A program made the translations under genes and the position numbers. DNA of 64,000 nt, from NCBI GenBank assembly GCA_002256395.1, contig NKJG01000002.1:62001-126000 (forward strand), in the 5' to 3' direction. The notes under the pieces were generated by a model that saw only the letters and a list, made by a program, of their open reading frames with translations, searched no databases and was not told the DNA's origin. Positions 18,650-27,064 of the stretch are shown here, piece by piece; position 1 is the first letter of the stretch, and the number at the start of each line of letters is the position of its first letter. This DNA comes from Bacteroidetes bacterium B1(2017). GTDB taxonomy: Bacteria > Bacteroidota > Bacteroidia > UKL13-3.

Positions 18650-19417
18650 TTAATTAGTTAAAAATTTCAAAACATAGGTATTAATTTCTTTTCCTTGTTT
18701 TTTAGTTGCATTATCTCCCATATCGTTATGCAGTGTGTTTGGCAATTTTATAATTGTTATATCAAATTTTTTCATTTCTTCTTCAGTTGGCAATACGCCT
18801 TCGTCTGCTACTTGATCACTTGAACGTAATGAATACACTCTTGGAGTATTGGTTCTTGGCAGTGCCATTCGTCTGTTATCTAAGGTAATAATCTTATCAA
18901 CTATATTGGGATATTTCTGAGGGAAAAGCGCCGTCATATCTCCTCCAATTGAATGCCCAATTAAAGTAATGCGATTGAAGTTTAAGTTGGGGTTTGATTT
19001 TTTAAGCTCTTGGATGACAAATGAAATATTGTCGGCACCGCGCTCCCAAAAGGGGCGTCTCACAATCTGAGGAATTCCAGACTGTGGTATCAAACTATCT
19101 GTAGGGAGTTCGTGTTGAATACTTACAACAAAAAATCCATTGGCAGCCAAATACTCCGTCAAATAGGTGTATCCCAAATAGGAGCCGCTTCTATTTTCAT
19201 TATACCCATGACTTACTATAACAATCTGTTGATTTTTAAATTCTTTATCAGTTTTGCGTTTATAAATTGCAATTGGAATTTCTCTCTGTCGGCTTTGGTC
19301 AAATAGCCTTAAAGTGTCTAAACTAATTGGGGATTTCTTCCTGTATTCAACAGAATTTCTACCTAGTGTAAAACTTGTTAGAAGTACTAGTAGCACTATG
19401 TAAAGTATACTTTTCAT
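18650..19417 (-). CDS. exported alpha/beta hydrolase
   Basis: This 255-residue protein has an N-terminal membrane or signal segment (MKSILYIVLLVLLTSFTLG). The alpha/beta hydrolase core follows: IVIVSHGYNENR (oxyanion strand), TLIGHSIGGDM (nucleophile Ser in GHSIGG) and a C-terminal His near LPNTLHNDMG. It resembles chlorophyllase/PAF-acetylhydrolase-like esterases. The substrate is unknown. Its start overlaps the stop of a small upstream frame by 4 bases. Confidence 0.8.
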   Translation of the reverse strand: MKSILYIVLLVLLTSFTLGRNSVEYRKKSPISLDTLRLFDQSRQREIPIAIYKRKTDKEFKNQQIVIVSHGYNENRSGSYLGYTYLTEYLAANGFFVVSIQHELPTDSLIPQSGIPQIVRRPFWERGADNISFVIQELKKSNPNLNFNRITLIGHSIGGDMTALFPQKYPNIVDKIITLDNRRMALPRTNTPRVYSLRSSDQVADEGVLPTEEEMKKFDITIIKLPNTLHNDMGDNATKKQGKEINTYVLKFLTN

Positions 19418-19647
19418 GTATTTCGATTGTTGATTATTGGAATCCTTTTAATAAGTAAGTATACCACTTTAATTAACAAGATTCCAAACCGTACTATCCG
19501 TGCAAGTGTATTGAATAATTCCATACCCATCTGCTGTAAATGTTTCTTTTGAATCTTACCTATTACCTTATCTGAAGGCCTTGGTTCGACATGTTTTTCT
19601 GTTATTTCAGGTCTAAAAGCATTCTTCTGCGGTTCCATTCCTTCCAA
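19414..19647 (-). CDS. small hypothetical protein with one membrane-like helix
   Basis: This 77-residue frame has a charged N-terminal half and a hydrophobic C-terminal stretch (IVRFGILLIKVVYLLIKRIPII). It overlaps the following hydrolase gene by 4 bases (ATGA), which is typical of coupled genes. It also overlaps the preceding gene by 46 bases, which is less typical. It may be real or a chance frame. Confidence 0.35.
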   Translation of the reverse strand: MEGMEPQKNAFRPEITEKHVEPRPSDKVIGKIQKKHLQQMGMELFNTLARIVRFGILLIKVVYLLIKRIPIINNRNT

Positions 19648-20147
19648 AACAACTCGTAACCTTTTCTATCATAATTATCTTCGGGTAGCTGTTTAGGTTT
19701 ACTTAGCTTGTAAAACTCTTCTACTTGGTCAACAAAGTTTTTTACCTCGCTTTCGTATTCGTTTTTTGAAATTTCTATTTCTGTTTTTAATTCGGTCGTC
19801 AACTTAATTTTCTGGTCAGTATGTCGAACCCAATAATTAATCCCAGTAAAACAGCCTTGAATATGCACTTCTTCGCTATTCTCTAGGTGGTCGATATGGT
19901 GGCCGCAACAAGGAATTAAATGGTCACCAACTAAGGTATCTGGGGTGTGATTGTTTTCAAGTGTCCTCAGCAAATGAATAGCCATGGCTCTTAAATTCCA
20001 ATGGTCTTTCTTTTCTCTTTGGTCAACAATAATTTCATTTCCAATTCTAACTTTCACTTGGCCGTGAGCACATAAATCATCTTCCTCAAGGCTGTTTTCC
20101 AACCAATGAATATCCAAAAGTTCAATTTTAAATTGTTTGTCCTCCAT
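19602..20147 (-). CDS. hypothetical protein
   Basis: This 181-residue protein is acidic with no signal peptide. The middle is notable for HLIPCCGHHIDHLENSEEVHIQGCFTG, a cluster of Cys and His that could bind a metal. Its position suggests a single metal-binding site in an otherwise helical/beta protein. The C-terminal third is charged and helical (ELKTEIEISKNEYESEVKNFVDQVEEFYKLSKP). I do not recognise a family. It begins a possible run of three overlapping minus-strand genes ending with the alpha/beta hydrolase. Confidence 0.6.
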   Translation of the reverse strand: MEDKQFKIELLDIHWLENSLEEDDLCAHGQVKVRIGNEIIVDQREKKDHWNLRAMAIHLLRTLENNHTPDTLVGDHLIPCCGHHIDHLENSEEVHIQGCFTGINYWVRHTDQKIKLTTELKTEIEISKNEYESEVKNFVDQVEEFYKLSKPKQLPEDNYDRKGYELFWKEWNRRRMLLDLK

Positions 20148-20245
20148 CTTTTTGTGTGGTCTTAAAAGTCGGATAAAGCGACTTTCGGATATTCGGTCAA
20201 GGTATCTTTATTTACTTAGGGCTAATGGTTTAGCCACTGGTTTTT

Positions 20246-21247
20246 TTATTTACTACTTGTTTCATTCCCAATGGAAGTAATTACACTTCCTCCCCATTCA
20301 ACAACGGTAAAGCCATTTCGGGTCTTTTTTAGATTGCTTAAATCTTGAAGTGGCATCTTAATCTTGCTTGCTAGAGGCTCAGTAATCATCATCACTCTAA
20401 TAATTGTTTCTGGCTTTGGACGAATGTCTAATTCAGCTTGTTCTTCAAAGAGTTTGCTTGCAAAATGAATAAAGTTATAGGGATTGTCTTCCATACGTGG
20501 CAACCAATACATCATAAACTCGTTTGCTTCTCGTCTAGTTAATCCCAAATAGGCTAATTTTTCCTCTAGAAATGCGGCCGTTTCTTTTCCCGAAACCACA
20601 AAACCGTCCTGCGGAATGATTGGCTTGTTCGGTTTTCCTTCCCAAAATAAGGCGTAGTATTCTTGCTCATTTGAATCATATAAGGTACCATTTGGTTCGG
20701 CCAAAACCTGCCAGCCATTTTTAGGATAGGTAGGATAGGTATGTGTTAAAGTGCCAGCGTAGTTGAGTTTAACTTGTACGTTTTGCTTTTGGGTAGGATA
20801 GAGGTAAATAACAGGCTTTTCAACTTGTATGGGCTTATTATAGAGGTTTATTTCTGCCACACAGGTGGAGGATTGTTTTATTTGTAAATCAAATCTGAAG
20901 ATCGCATATTCGATGGACCTTACCTCTATATTATAAAATCCTTCAGGAATATCCTTAATACTAAAATTTCCTTCTAAATCTGTTAGGGTACCAATAGGGG
21001 TTCTATCTTTGCTGAATAGTATAACTTTTGCATCCATTATTCCCTCATGGCTTTTACTATCACTTACTTTTCCAGTAAAATAGGAAGATGGAATAGAATT
21101 ATTTTTGCAATTAACCTGGAAGGTACTGCTTTCAATGGGCGCTAGACAGGTATGTTTGCGGGCAGCACATCCTGAAATCGTCAAAACAATACTTGTCAAT
21201 AAAATAAATTGTCCAAAACTCTTAAGGTTGCTTATTTTTTCGCTCAT
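20246..21247 (-). CDS. lipoprotein with carboxypeptidase-regulatory-like domain
   Basis: The 333-residue protein has a lipoprotein signal (LTSIVLTISGCAA, Cys about 27). Next is a CarboxypepD_reg-like beta-sandwich (about 55-130: FTGKVSDSKSHEGIMDAKVILFSKD...GNFSIKDIPEGFYNIEV). After that comes a domain starting KPVIYLYPTQKQNVQVKLNYAG that I know only as a recurring pattern in secreted bacterial proteins of unknown role. The C-terminal part contains YWLPRMEDNPYNFIHF. It is probably outer-membrane anchored. No partner genes suggest its role. Confidence 0.75.
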   Translation of the reverse strand: MSEKISNLKSFGQFILLTSIVLTISGCAARKHTCLAPIESSTFQVNCKNNSIPSSYFTGKVSDSKSHEGIMDAKVILFSKDRTPIGTLTDLEGNFSIKDIPEGFYNIEVRSIEYAIFRFDLQIKQSSTCVAEINLYNKPIQVEKPVIYLYPTQKQNVQVKLNYAGTLTHTYPTYPKNGWQVLAEPNGTLYDSNEQEYYALFWEGKPNKPIIPQDGFVVSGKETAAFLEEKLAYLGLTRREANEFMMYWLPRMEDNPYNFIHFASKLFEEQAELDIRPKPETIIRVMMITEPLASKIKMPLQDLSNLKKTRNGFTVVEWGGSVITSIGNETSSK

Positions 21248-21318
21248 TGGTAAAGGTAATAATTGAAATTGTATCCTTGCTAATTGTTAAAAATTCACTT
21301 GTCATCCTACCATTCAAA

Positions 21319-21480
21319 TTAGTTGCCAACTGGGATTTTCATTGGTATAAAATTCTTCCGACTCTTTCTTGAATATTTTATCCAAAGTCCAATTGAATTG
21401 TCGTGATGCATTTCAATCCAATTTTCATCTGATTCGGAGGTCTTAAATTTTAGTATAGGTAACGTATTTAATTTAGTCAT
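21319..21480 (-). CDS. small hypothetical protein (53 aa), possibly a gene fragment
   Basis: The ATG at 21480 opens 53 codons to TAA at 21319. The translation FKTSESDENWIEMHHDN then GLWIKYSRKS faintly recalls the N-terminal region of YdeI/OmpD-associated proteins. The rest of such a domain is missing. It sits 8 bases after the stop of the GNAT gene, in the same direction, so it could be co-transcribed with it. It may be a remnant. The family resemblance is weak. Confidence 0.4.
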   Translation of the reverse strand: MTKLNTLPILKFKTSESDENWIEMHHDNSIGLWIKYSRKSRKNFIPMKIPVGN

Positions 21481-21488
21481 ATTAGGGT

Positions 21489-21965
21489 TTATGCTGTAAC
21501 TATTTTTCTATAGGTTGGTTCACTGTATATTTCAAAACCTTCTTTGATATAAACAATTTCCCCTTCTTTGGTGGCATGCAATTCAAAGGCTGTAATTCCT
21601 CTTTCCATTGCTGTGTGCATTAATCTCTGCAAAATGTTTTTTGAGAGTCCTTTTCGTCTGTATTCAGGGAGGGTATAAACACCAAATAAATATCCCCATT
21701 TACCCGAAAGGTTCTTACTAGTAGGAGGTTGGTCTCTACAAATTAATCCCGCAATGGATGCCATTTCTCCGTTTATAGTGGCATACCAACAAATGTAATT
21801 TTTGTTGAGTTGTTTACGGAAATAGTCCCTTCTTAATTCAGTCAATTTTTCCTCTAAATCTGGTGCTTGCATGCCATTCGATTCATCCGAAAATTGCTTC
21901 AAGATTTTTACAACAGCTTCCGTATCGCTTGAATTTGCAAGGTGGAATTTTATTTCTTCTTTCAC
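21489..21965 (-). CDS. GNAT family N-acetyltransferase
   Basis: The 158-residue protein has a GNAT fold. Strand beta4 (GYLFGVYTLPEYRRKGLSKNILQRLM) carries the acetyl-CoA pyrophosphate loop RRKGLS, followed by the strand-helix AFELHATKEGEIVYIKEGFEIYSEPTYRK. The start codon is GTG (21963-21965), with no better ATG upstream. Such enzymes acetylate small amines, antibiotics or protein N-termini. The substrate cannot be told. It is a single gene among unrelated accessory genes. Confidence 0.88.
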   Translation of the reverse strand: MKEEIKFHLANSSDTEAVVKILKQFSDESNGMQAPDLEEKLTELRRDYFRKQLNKNYICWYATINGEMASIAGLICRDQPPTSKNLSGKWGYLFGVYTLPEYRRKGLSKNILQRLMHTAMERGITAFELHATKEGEIVYIKEGFEIYSEPTYRKIVTA

Positions 21966-22156
21966 TTTATGGTTTTTGATGCCACCACCAATTTACAAAA
22001 TTTTATTGAACAACTAAAACCTGCTCTAACATTGCCGCTGTTGGTGGTAACACAAAACGGTCTTCCAACATTGAACTTGATACGAAACGCCGTGCCTCAT
22101 TTAATCATAGAACTTCTACTTTCTTTTATTCATGCGGTCTGAAAAATGAAGCCATT

Positions 22157-22327
22157 TTAAAGAGTTAAGATGATTTGTGATTTTTTCATCCACCTCAACT
22201 TCTTCATATCTTCTTTTGTCGAACCGTGTTTTATCGTTTCAAAATGCTCCCAAATTTCACGCGCTCCGTTGTCAATGTATGCCTTTTTAAATCCCGATAC
22301 ATATTGGGTTGTTATTTTATTTCTCAT
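22157..22327 (-). CDS. small hypothetical protein (56 aa) or gene fragment
   Basis: The ATG at 22327 opens MRNKITTQYVSGFKKAYIDN and continues to TAA at 22157. The composition (GAREIWEHFETIKHGSTKEDMKKLRWMKK) looks like real amphipathic helical protein, not a chance frame. It lies just after a broken secreted peptide gene on the same strand. No family is recognised. It may be the tail of a decayed gene. Confidence 0.35.
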   Translation of the reverse strand: MRNKITTQYVSGFKKAYIDNGAREIWEHFETIKHGSTKEDMKKLRWMKKSQIILTL

Positions 22328-22338
22328 TTTGATGTTCT

Positions 22339-22519
22339 TTAATCCTGTCCTTCAAAAAGGTATTTTCCAGTTTCTAAATTAATTAAGCCAAATTGAGTGT
22401 TATTATAAATGATACTTAACTCCAATCACATTCCTATTTCCATCATATTGCCAAGCATATTGGGCAAGAGTGGTAAGTGGCAGCAACAATATAGCTAGCT
22501 GAAGGATTCTTTTTTTCAT
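22339..22519 (-). pseudogene. remnant of a small secreted protein (frameshifted)
   Basis: From the ATG at 22519 the frame gives a clean signal peptide (MKKRILQLAILLLPLTTLAQ) then YAWQYDGNRNVIGVKYHL and a stop. A second frame continues with SIIYNNTQFGLINLETGKYL and FEGQD to a stop at 22339. The second part reads like a WG-repeat-type motif (FGLIN.ETGK). The two pieces together look like one short protein split by a frameshift near 22405-22415. Confidence 0.4.
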
Positions 22520-22558
22520 GAATCAAATGTATTAAAATCGCTTATAACATTACCTGTC

Positions 22559-23410
22559 TCATTTACCGTTTTTCTCCTTAAGTTTTCCAATGGTAATTTT
22601 CAAATATTCAGCAAATTCCTTGATATATCCGCTTAACTCTGAGGTTTGGTAGTCGATAGCAAATTTTTTAGATTTATTATTTTGAACAATCTCAAGATAA
22701 ATACCGCAGCCGTCGGAGCAGTCGGGGCAGCCAAAGCGTTCACTCGTTTTTTCAGAAAGGAGCAAGGAGTCCGGAATATGTTTTAGAATGTCGTTCACAA
22801 GCGTATATTTTTTTATATCTGTGATTTGAGTGTCGAAGCTCATATTGTCTTCACCTTTTTCGAAATAGCTATCTGTATAATCCACCCAAAGGGTATTTGC
22901 ATTTCCTCCTAATTGGTAACGAAACATGGTAGCACAATGATTGCTACATTCACCACAAAAAACTCCTACTGTCATTTGTTGAATTTCATTTGAGCTTTGA
23001 TTGGCAACAAGATTAGAAGTTAAAAAGTCCAATTCACCTTTACTTACATTCCTGTAGTATTGTTGTTCCTTGCCATTCGTATCCTTGAACCCAACCACAA
23101 CAAAGCCTTGATTGTAAAACAGTCGAAAGTCTTTTTGTATAACAACTACTTTGCCTAAATAGGTTGCGTATGTGCTATGCCAACCCTTAGAGTTGTTTTT
23201 ACACCAATCCATAAAATTGTTGAACCTTATTGATTTTGCTGGAATTGTTTTTGTGCTACTCGTTGTTAGTCCGGTTTGCTCATTGCTTGTGTTTACAACG
23301 ATCGTCAAAGGGGCGTTGGGGTCAAGATAAGTGGCAAGTGGAATGTCGGTAGAACAAGCAGAAAAACTTGTAAGTAAAAGGCCAAATAATAGGGTTCTAA
23401 ACTGTTTCAT
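22559..23410 (-). CDS. hypothetical lipoprotein with CxxC pairs
   Basis: The 283-residue protein has a lipoprotein signal (MKQFRTLLFGLLLTSFSACS). The body contains VFCGECSNHCATMFRYQ and FGCPDCSDGCGIYLEIVQ, two similar segments each with three Cys in a C..C...C pattern. Each segment is followed by a beta-hairpin ending in (V/I)DY, which looks like an internal duplication. It may bind a metal or be disulfide-linked. I do not recognise the family. It is a single gene. Confidence 0.65.
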   Translation of the reverse strand: MKQFRTLLFGLLLTSFSACSTDIPLATYLDPNAPLTIVVNTSNEQTGLTTSSTKTIPAKSIRFNNFMDWCKNNSKGWHSTYATYLGKVVVIQKDFRLFYNQGFVVVGFKDTNGKEQQYYRNVSKGELDFLTSNLVANQSSNEIQQMTVGVFCGECSNHCATMFRYQLGGNANTLWVDYTDSYFEKGEDNMSFDTQITDIKKYTLVNDILKHIPDSLLLSEKTSERFGCPDCSDGCGIYLEIVQNNKSKKFAIDYQTSELSGYIKEFAEYLKITIGKLKEKNGK

Positions 23411-23532
23411 GTTGCGCTTGTTTTCTAGCTTTTAGGTTTAGTGTAGAGGGGCCTTCCTAAATTATAAATAACTTATGAAAACCACCATTCAAAAGTAAAA
23501 CTAAATTCTTTCTATGAAGTTTGGCCATTATC

Positions 23533-24165
23533 CTATTTTTCAGAAATACCAACGTACTTTTTTAATTCAGTTTGTTTTTCTGCTTGTTTTATTAAAAAGT
23601 CGGCAACGTCTGCTCTATTAATTCCGCCTATATTAATCCCTTTAAATAAGTTGTTTTCAATACGGTATTTCTCTGTCAATTCCTTGTCTAATAGCCTTCC
23701 TGGCCTCACAACTGTCCACTTCAAATCCGAACTAGTGAGTATTTCTTCCGCTTTGGTTTTGTCGGCATACACGTCTTTTAAAAAGTATTTTAAAAACATC
23801 TTTACCAGCCAAGGAACATAATTTTTACTTTCTCCAGCTCCAAATCCTGTCACAAATAGCACAGGGATATCTATTTTGTTCTCCCTATTTATTTCTACAA
23901 TTAACCTGGCAAAATCTGAAAAGAGGGTAGTAGCTTTCATATTTTTACCAGTGCCCAAGGTTACAATTATGGCATCTGCGTTTTGGATAGACTTTACTAG
24001 ATCGGCTTTATTAGTGGCATCTCCAAGTATCTTATTGACCCGTTTTTCCTCTTCTAATTCAAACTCAGTTCTAGAAAGGGTTGTTATGGAATGATTTCTA
24101 TTTAATCCCCTTTTTACTGTTTCTAATCCTAATCCAGCCGAGGCTCCTATGATGCTTATATTCAT
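23533..24165 (-). CDS. NAD(P)-binding NmrA/SDR-like protein
   Basis: The 210-residue Rossmann protein begins MNISIIGASAGLGLETVKRG, with the dinucleotide loop GASAGLG. NADAIIVTLGTGKN, VPVLFVTGFGAGES and LKWTVVRPGRL (the atypical-SDR proline-glycine turn) follow. These features fit the NAD(P)H-binding NmrA-like group of atypical SDRs, which act as reductases, isomerases or redox sensors. The Tyr-xxx-Lys of classical SDRs is not evident (DVYADKTKAEEIL has Tyr and Lys 4 apart and may serve). Substrate unknown. Confidence 0.82.
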   Translation of the reverse strand: MNISIIGASAGLGLETVKRGLNRNHSITTLSRTEFELEEEKRVNKILGDATNKADLVKSIQNADAIIVTLGTGKNMKATTLFSDFARLIVEINRENKIDIPVLFVTGFGAGESKNYVPWLVKMFLKYFLKDVYADKTKAEEILTSSDLKWTVVRPGRLLDKELTEKYRIENNLFKGINIGGINRADVADFLIKQAEKQTELKKYVGISEK

Positions 24166-24471
24166 TTTGCTTTTTTATTGATTTCGGTTTTGAGCCGACC
24201 TCTATTGGTTTCGCTCATCTGCCAAGGGGCTACGCCCTAAATCAAATTTAACTAAGGGAAACGAATTAACCTATCACTAAAATGCAATCAAATGGAGATG
24301 AAATGCACACCTACTTCAAATGTGATGTTAGCGGCTGCTAACTTGTTCGTTCGAAGGTGCATGGATTCAAGGGTGTTCATGGTATTGAATCAAAACAATG
24401 TCTTTATAATATTGAGTTCGCATGTCTTGTTTCAAAATAGTAAGTCCTTTGGTAAGGCCAATACTTAGTGT
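24166..24471. other. gene-free spacer with a 16-bp hairpin
   Basis: No credible gene is seen in these 306 bases. At 24327-24342 lies GTTAGCGGCTGCTAAC, a 6-bp stem with a 4-base loop. There is no T-run after it, so it is not an obvious terminator. Confidence 0.5.
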
Positions 24472-24966
24472 TTAATTGTCAATCCAATTTATTTTTAAAT
24501 TAAGGTTGCTGGGTGTGTATTCGATTTCTTTATAGTCAATTTGAAGTATCATTTTTTCTTTGTCTAAAATATCAGGTGAAAGCTTAATTGAATAATCTAT
24601 ATTTTGAAAAGATTCATTCCAACTAAATTTAGATTCGGCAGAAGCATCAGAGATGTTGCCATAAAATCTAAAAATTATTTTTGTATGTACATATGGTTTA
24701 ATGGTACCAGTAGCAATAAAACAAACATTGGTATCTCTTTTGGCTAAAGAGTAATAGTTTATTCCTAATTTACCTATAAACTCGGCGGCAAATTTTAGTT
24801 TATTTTCAAATAGTTTGTTCAATTCAACTTTCTGCTCATTTGAGATACCATGGTTGTTATAAAGCGAGGTTTCATTTTTGATCCTATTAGCATGTAGTTT
24901 AAACATTGGTAGTGTCAATACAATCCATCCCTGCTTTAAATAATTATTTTCAGTTTTAAATTTCAT
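24472..24966 (-). CDS. hypothetical protein
   Basis: The 164-residue protein has no signal peptide. It looks alpha/beta: a first helix-rich half (KLHANRIKNETSLYNNHGISNEQKVELNKLFENKLKF) and then beta strands (NVCFIATGTIKPYVHTKIIFRFYGNI). I recognise no family or catalytic motif. The protein is Asn- and Lys-rich, like other accessory genes in this region. It is a single gene, divergent from the 25278 gene. Confidence 0.5.
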   Translation of the reverse strand: MKFKTENNYLKQGWIVLTLPMFKLHANRIKNETSLYNNHGISNEQKVELNKLFENKLKFAAEFIGKLGINYYSLAKRDTNVCFIATGTIKPYVHTKIIFRFYGNISDASAESKFSWNESFQNIDYSIKLSPDILDKEKMILQIDYKEIEYTPSNLNLKINWIDN

Positions 24967-25063
24967 TTAATGATTATGAATTAGCCTTAATGTTTGCTTC
25001 AACCTTGCCACTAACTACCTCACAACCGTAGCTAATTCTCTGCAAGTTAAAAAAAGGAGGGAA

Positions 25064-25087
25064 GAAACAGAAACAGAAACAGAAACA
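25064..25087. repeat. (GAAACA)x4 microsatellite
   Basis: Four exact copies of the 6-base unit GAAACA lie in the spacer 24967-25277. Pyrimidine-rich low-complexity sequence follows. A 96-codon frame across it reads as low-complexity (FCFCFCF) and is not a gene. Confidence 0.8.
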
Positions 25088-25174
25088 GAGGTTTAAAACT
25101 CTTTCACTTTCCCTTTCTGTCTTCACGCCCCCCATCCTCACGCTTCCCCTTCCTAACCCATTCCCCCCAATCAA

Positions 25175-25206
25175 TAGATAAATATCTATACATCGATATT
25201 TATCTA
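25175..25206. promoter_or_regulatory. 12-bp inverted repeat upstream of the 25278 gene
   Basis: TAGATAAATATC and its exact complement are separated by 8 bases, about 70 bases before the ATG. The symmetry and position suggest an operator. A partial -7 box (AATATTTG) lies nearer the gene. No regulator is identified. Confidence 0.4.
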
Positions 25207-25277
25207 AAAAAATCGATGAAATATCTACTAATTGGGAAAATCCAATACCAAATATTTGTACCATAAATTATTCTATT

Positions 25278-26069
25278 ATGAAAATTAATAACAACTCAAT
25301 TGGTATGAAAAAAACCAAATCTAGTCATCTTATGCAGATGGCAACGGCCGCTGGCCTCATTACAATGCTCGAATCTTTTGGTTCAAGCTTTAACCCCTCT
25401 AATGCAAATATTAGTTTGCAGGCGCTCAAAGATAATTTGGCGCTCAACCAACAACTTGTTCTCGATATCAATGATGCGAAAACAAAATTGGCCACCCACC
25501 AATTAAGCAAAAACGAAATGCTTCTTGGTATTAACACTAGAGTAAGGCAAATGCTCTTTATCTTAGGCTCGCTAGGTTTAAACCCCGCAACTTTGGATAG
25601 GGTAAGAGTTATTAGCAAAAACTTTAGTCAACGCACAGTAAAGGTAAAGGAACCTGCCTCTGCCGATCCAATTAAAAGCAATGCCAACCCAGGTGAGCAG
25701 CCAACAGAGAGTTCTAGCCAATTAATTAAAAGCTCCAACTCGGCTTACAAATTTGCCGAACGCAAAATTAATTGGTTTAAGGAATTGGTGAGCTTTATTT
25801 CTTCCCTTCCCAGTTATGCACCCAATGAGCCCACCTTAACGGTAACTGCCTTAAATGCCTACGTGTTAGAGTTAGAACAAGAGTTAGAGGCTTGGAACAA
25901 AGAAAGCCAAAACCTTCACCTATTGCGACTCAAACGCGAGCAACAATTAAAAAGCGAAACAGATGGTATGGTTACCCTCTTTAGGCAAGCCAAAAGCTAT
26001 GTAAAGGGCATTTATGGCCCAGGCAGTTTGCAGAGCAACGAAATGATTAAGTTTTCTTTTAAACGTTAA
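25278..26069 (+). CDS. hypothetical protein, mostly helical
   Basis: This 263-residue protein is not one I recognise. It has a helical N-terminal half (about 1-120) and a low-complexity linker (about 122-150: EPASADPIKSNANPGEQPTESSSQ). A helical, coiled-coil-like C-terminal part follows (YVLELEQELEAWNKESQNLHLLRLKREQQLKSE). There is no signal peptide. An alternative ATG is at codon 10 (MKKTKSSH). It is the only plus-strand gene between 12.4 and 45.9 kb, with its own terminator and likely promoter, so it is an independent unit. Confidence 0.65.
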   Translation: MKINNNSIGMKKTKSSHLMQMATAAGLITMLESFGSSFNPSNANISLQALKDNLALNQQLVLDINDAKTKLATHQLSKNEMLLGINTRVRQMLFILGSLGLNPATLDRVRVISKNFSQRTVKVKEPASADPIKSNANPGEQPTESSSQLIKSSNSAYKFAERKINWFKELVSFISSLPSYAPNEPTLTVTALNAYVLELEQELEAWNKESQNLHLLRLKREQQLKSETDGMVTLFRQAKSYVKGIYGPGSLQSNEMIKFSFKR

Positions 26070-26099
26070 ACGGTCGGTTTCATAAGCGATTAATTTATT

Positions 26100-26136
26100 C
26101 ACCCTCTAGGCTTTTGGCTTAGGGGGTGTTTTTTTT
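26100..26136 (+). terminator. rho-independent terminator
   Basis: The stem CACCCTCTAGGC / GCTTAGGGGGTG, with a 5-base loop and two mismatches, is followed by eight T residues. It lies 31 bases after the stop of the 25278 gene and in its direction. Confidence 0.8.
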
Positions 26137-26266
26137 GGGGAAGAAGGCATGGTGTAGCAGGGTGTTGCATGGACGGTCGCTTTGCTTCCTTGGGCATGGT
26201 AAGACCTAAGGGGGCAAGGGGCTTTGCCCGCCGAAGCTTTAGCGTAGGAGGGAAGGGTTTTAGTAG

Positions 26267-26328
26267 CCCCGGCCTTTAGGCTGGGGATTTCATAAATGGT
26301 ATAAAATTATTTGCAGGCCTTTAGGCCT
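26267..26328. repeat. pair of REP-like palindromes
   Basis: CCCCGGCCTTTAGGCTGGGG (26267-26286) is a near-perfect hairpin with an 8-bp stem and TTTA loop. AGGCCTTTAGGCCT (26315-26328) is a perfect palindrome around TT. Both share GGCCTTTAGGC. They sit in the 26070-26428 spacer, which otherwise holds only the terminator and G-rich sequence. Such hairpins resemble REP/IS200-type palindromes. No transposase is nearby. Confidence 0.6.
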
Positions 26329-26428
26329 TTACCTTTTTGCAGGTAATTTGTTTGATTTGGGGAATTGATTGAGTTTGTGTGCACACCTCATTTGTAGTTC
26401 GAAAATAAGCTTATGGGATGTTTATTTC

Positions 26429-26986
26429 TTACATGTATCGTCCCATTATTAAACGTGCTCGAATTTCAGGTTTATTATACACTTTAGTTATGAACGGAAA
26501 TTTCTTTGTCCAATAATATTGTTTTCGTTTTGTTCTCAGGAAGGGCATTTTTGATTCGAGGCCATTTGATCTAGTATTTCCTTTTAAAAGACTGTCGCAA
26601 TTGATAGGAATGGTGTCCGCTATAATAGATTTATTTTTTGTGTCGATTTGTTCTGTCTTTGCTTTTTGAGGGTTTTGACTGAACGTGTTTTTAGCAAAAA
26701 TAGTTAGGAGCAGAGTTGAAAGGAAAGTGATAAATTTAATTTGTCTGGGTGTTTCTATTGGTGCGATTATATCGGTGTTAACTTGCTCTGGATAAAAAAG
26801 TCCACATAATTCAAGATTACCCTTTGATTTTGCCCTTATTTCAGAAATAGATTTTGTGGTAAAATCGAAAACTTCTTTTTTACAAATGCTACAGTAACGT
26901 CCATTTGAAGTTCCCGTCATGCTGTCCCAGTTTTGCTTGCACACAAATGTCATTCGAATGTTTTTTTCTGTTTCCATTAATTGCAC
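26429..26986 (-). CDS. membrane protein with N-terminal Cys-motif domain
   Basis: The 185-residue protein begins with a small domain, FVCKQNWDSMTGTSNGRYCSICKKEVFDFTTKSISEI, with three Cys, then LELCG. This pattern is common in Bacteroidota proteins that follow it with a transmembrane helix and a periplasmic part. Here the helix is about 90-108 (IKFITFLSTLLLTIFAKNTF). The remaining ~75 residues show no domain I know, so it is shorter than the usual carboxypeptidase-regulatory-like relatives. Function unknown. Confidence 0.65.
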   Translation of the reverse strand: MQLMETEKNIRMTFVCKQNWDSMTGTSNGRYCSICKKEVFDFTTKSISEIRAKSKGNLELCGLFYPEQVNTDIIAPIETPRQIKFITFLSTLLLTIFAKNTFSQNPQKAKTEQIDTKNKSIIADTIPINCDSLLKGNTRSNGLESKMPFLRTKRKQYYWTKKFPFITKVYNKPEIRARLIMGRYM

Positions 26987-26995
26987 ATAAGGTTT

Positions 26996-27062
26996 GCTTG
27001 TAGGCGATGTTGCCTTGTGTTGGGCCTGCGGTAAGGCAATATTGCTTACACACTGTTAGGCG
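26996..27062. repeat. imperfect palindrome (family element A)
   Basis: GCTTGTAGGCGATGTTGCCTT pairs, mostly with G/A differences, against AAGGCAATATTGCTTACAC around a 14-17-base loop. The element ends in CTGTTAGGCG next to the stop codon of the 27065 gene. The spacer holds no gene. Confidence 0.5.
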
Positions 27063-27064
27063 AA

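Noticed and set aside
24974..25264. 96-codon minus-strand frame
   Set aside because: It crosses a GAAACA microsatellite and pyrimidine-rich DNA, and its translation is low-complexity (FCFCFCF). Not a gene.
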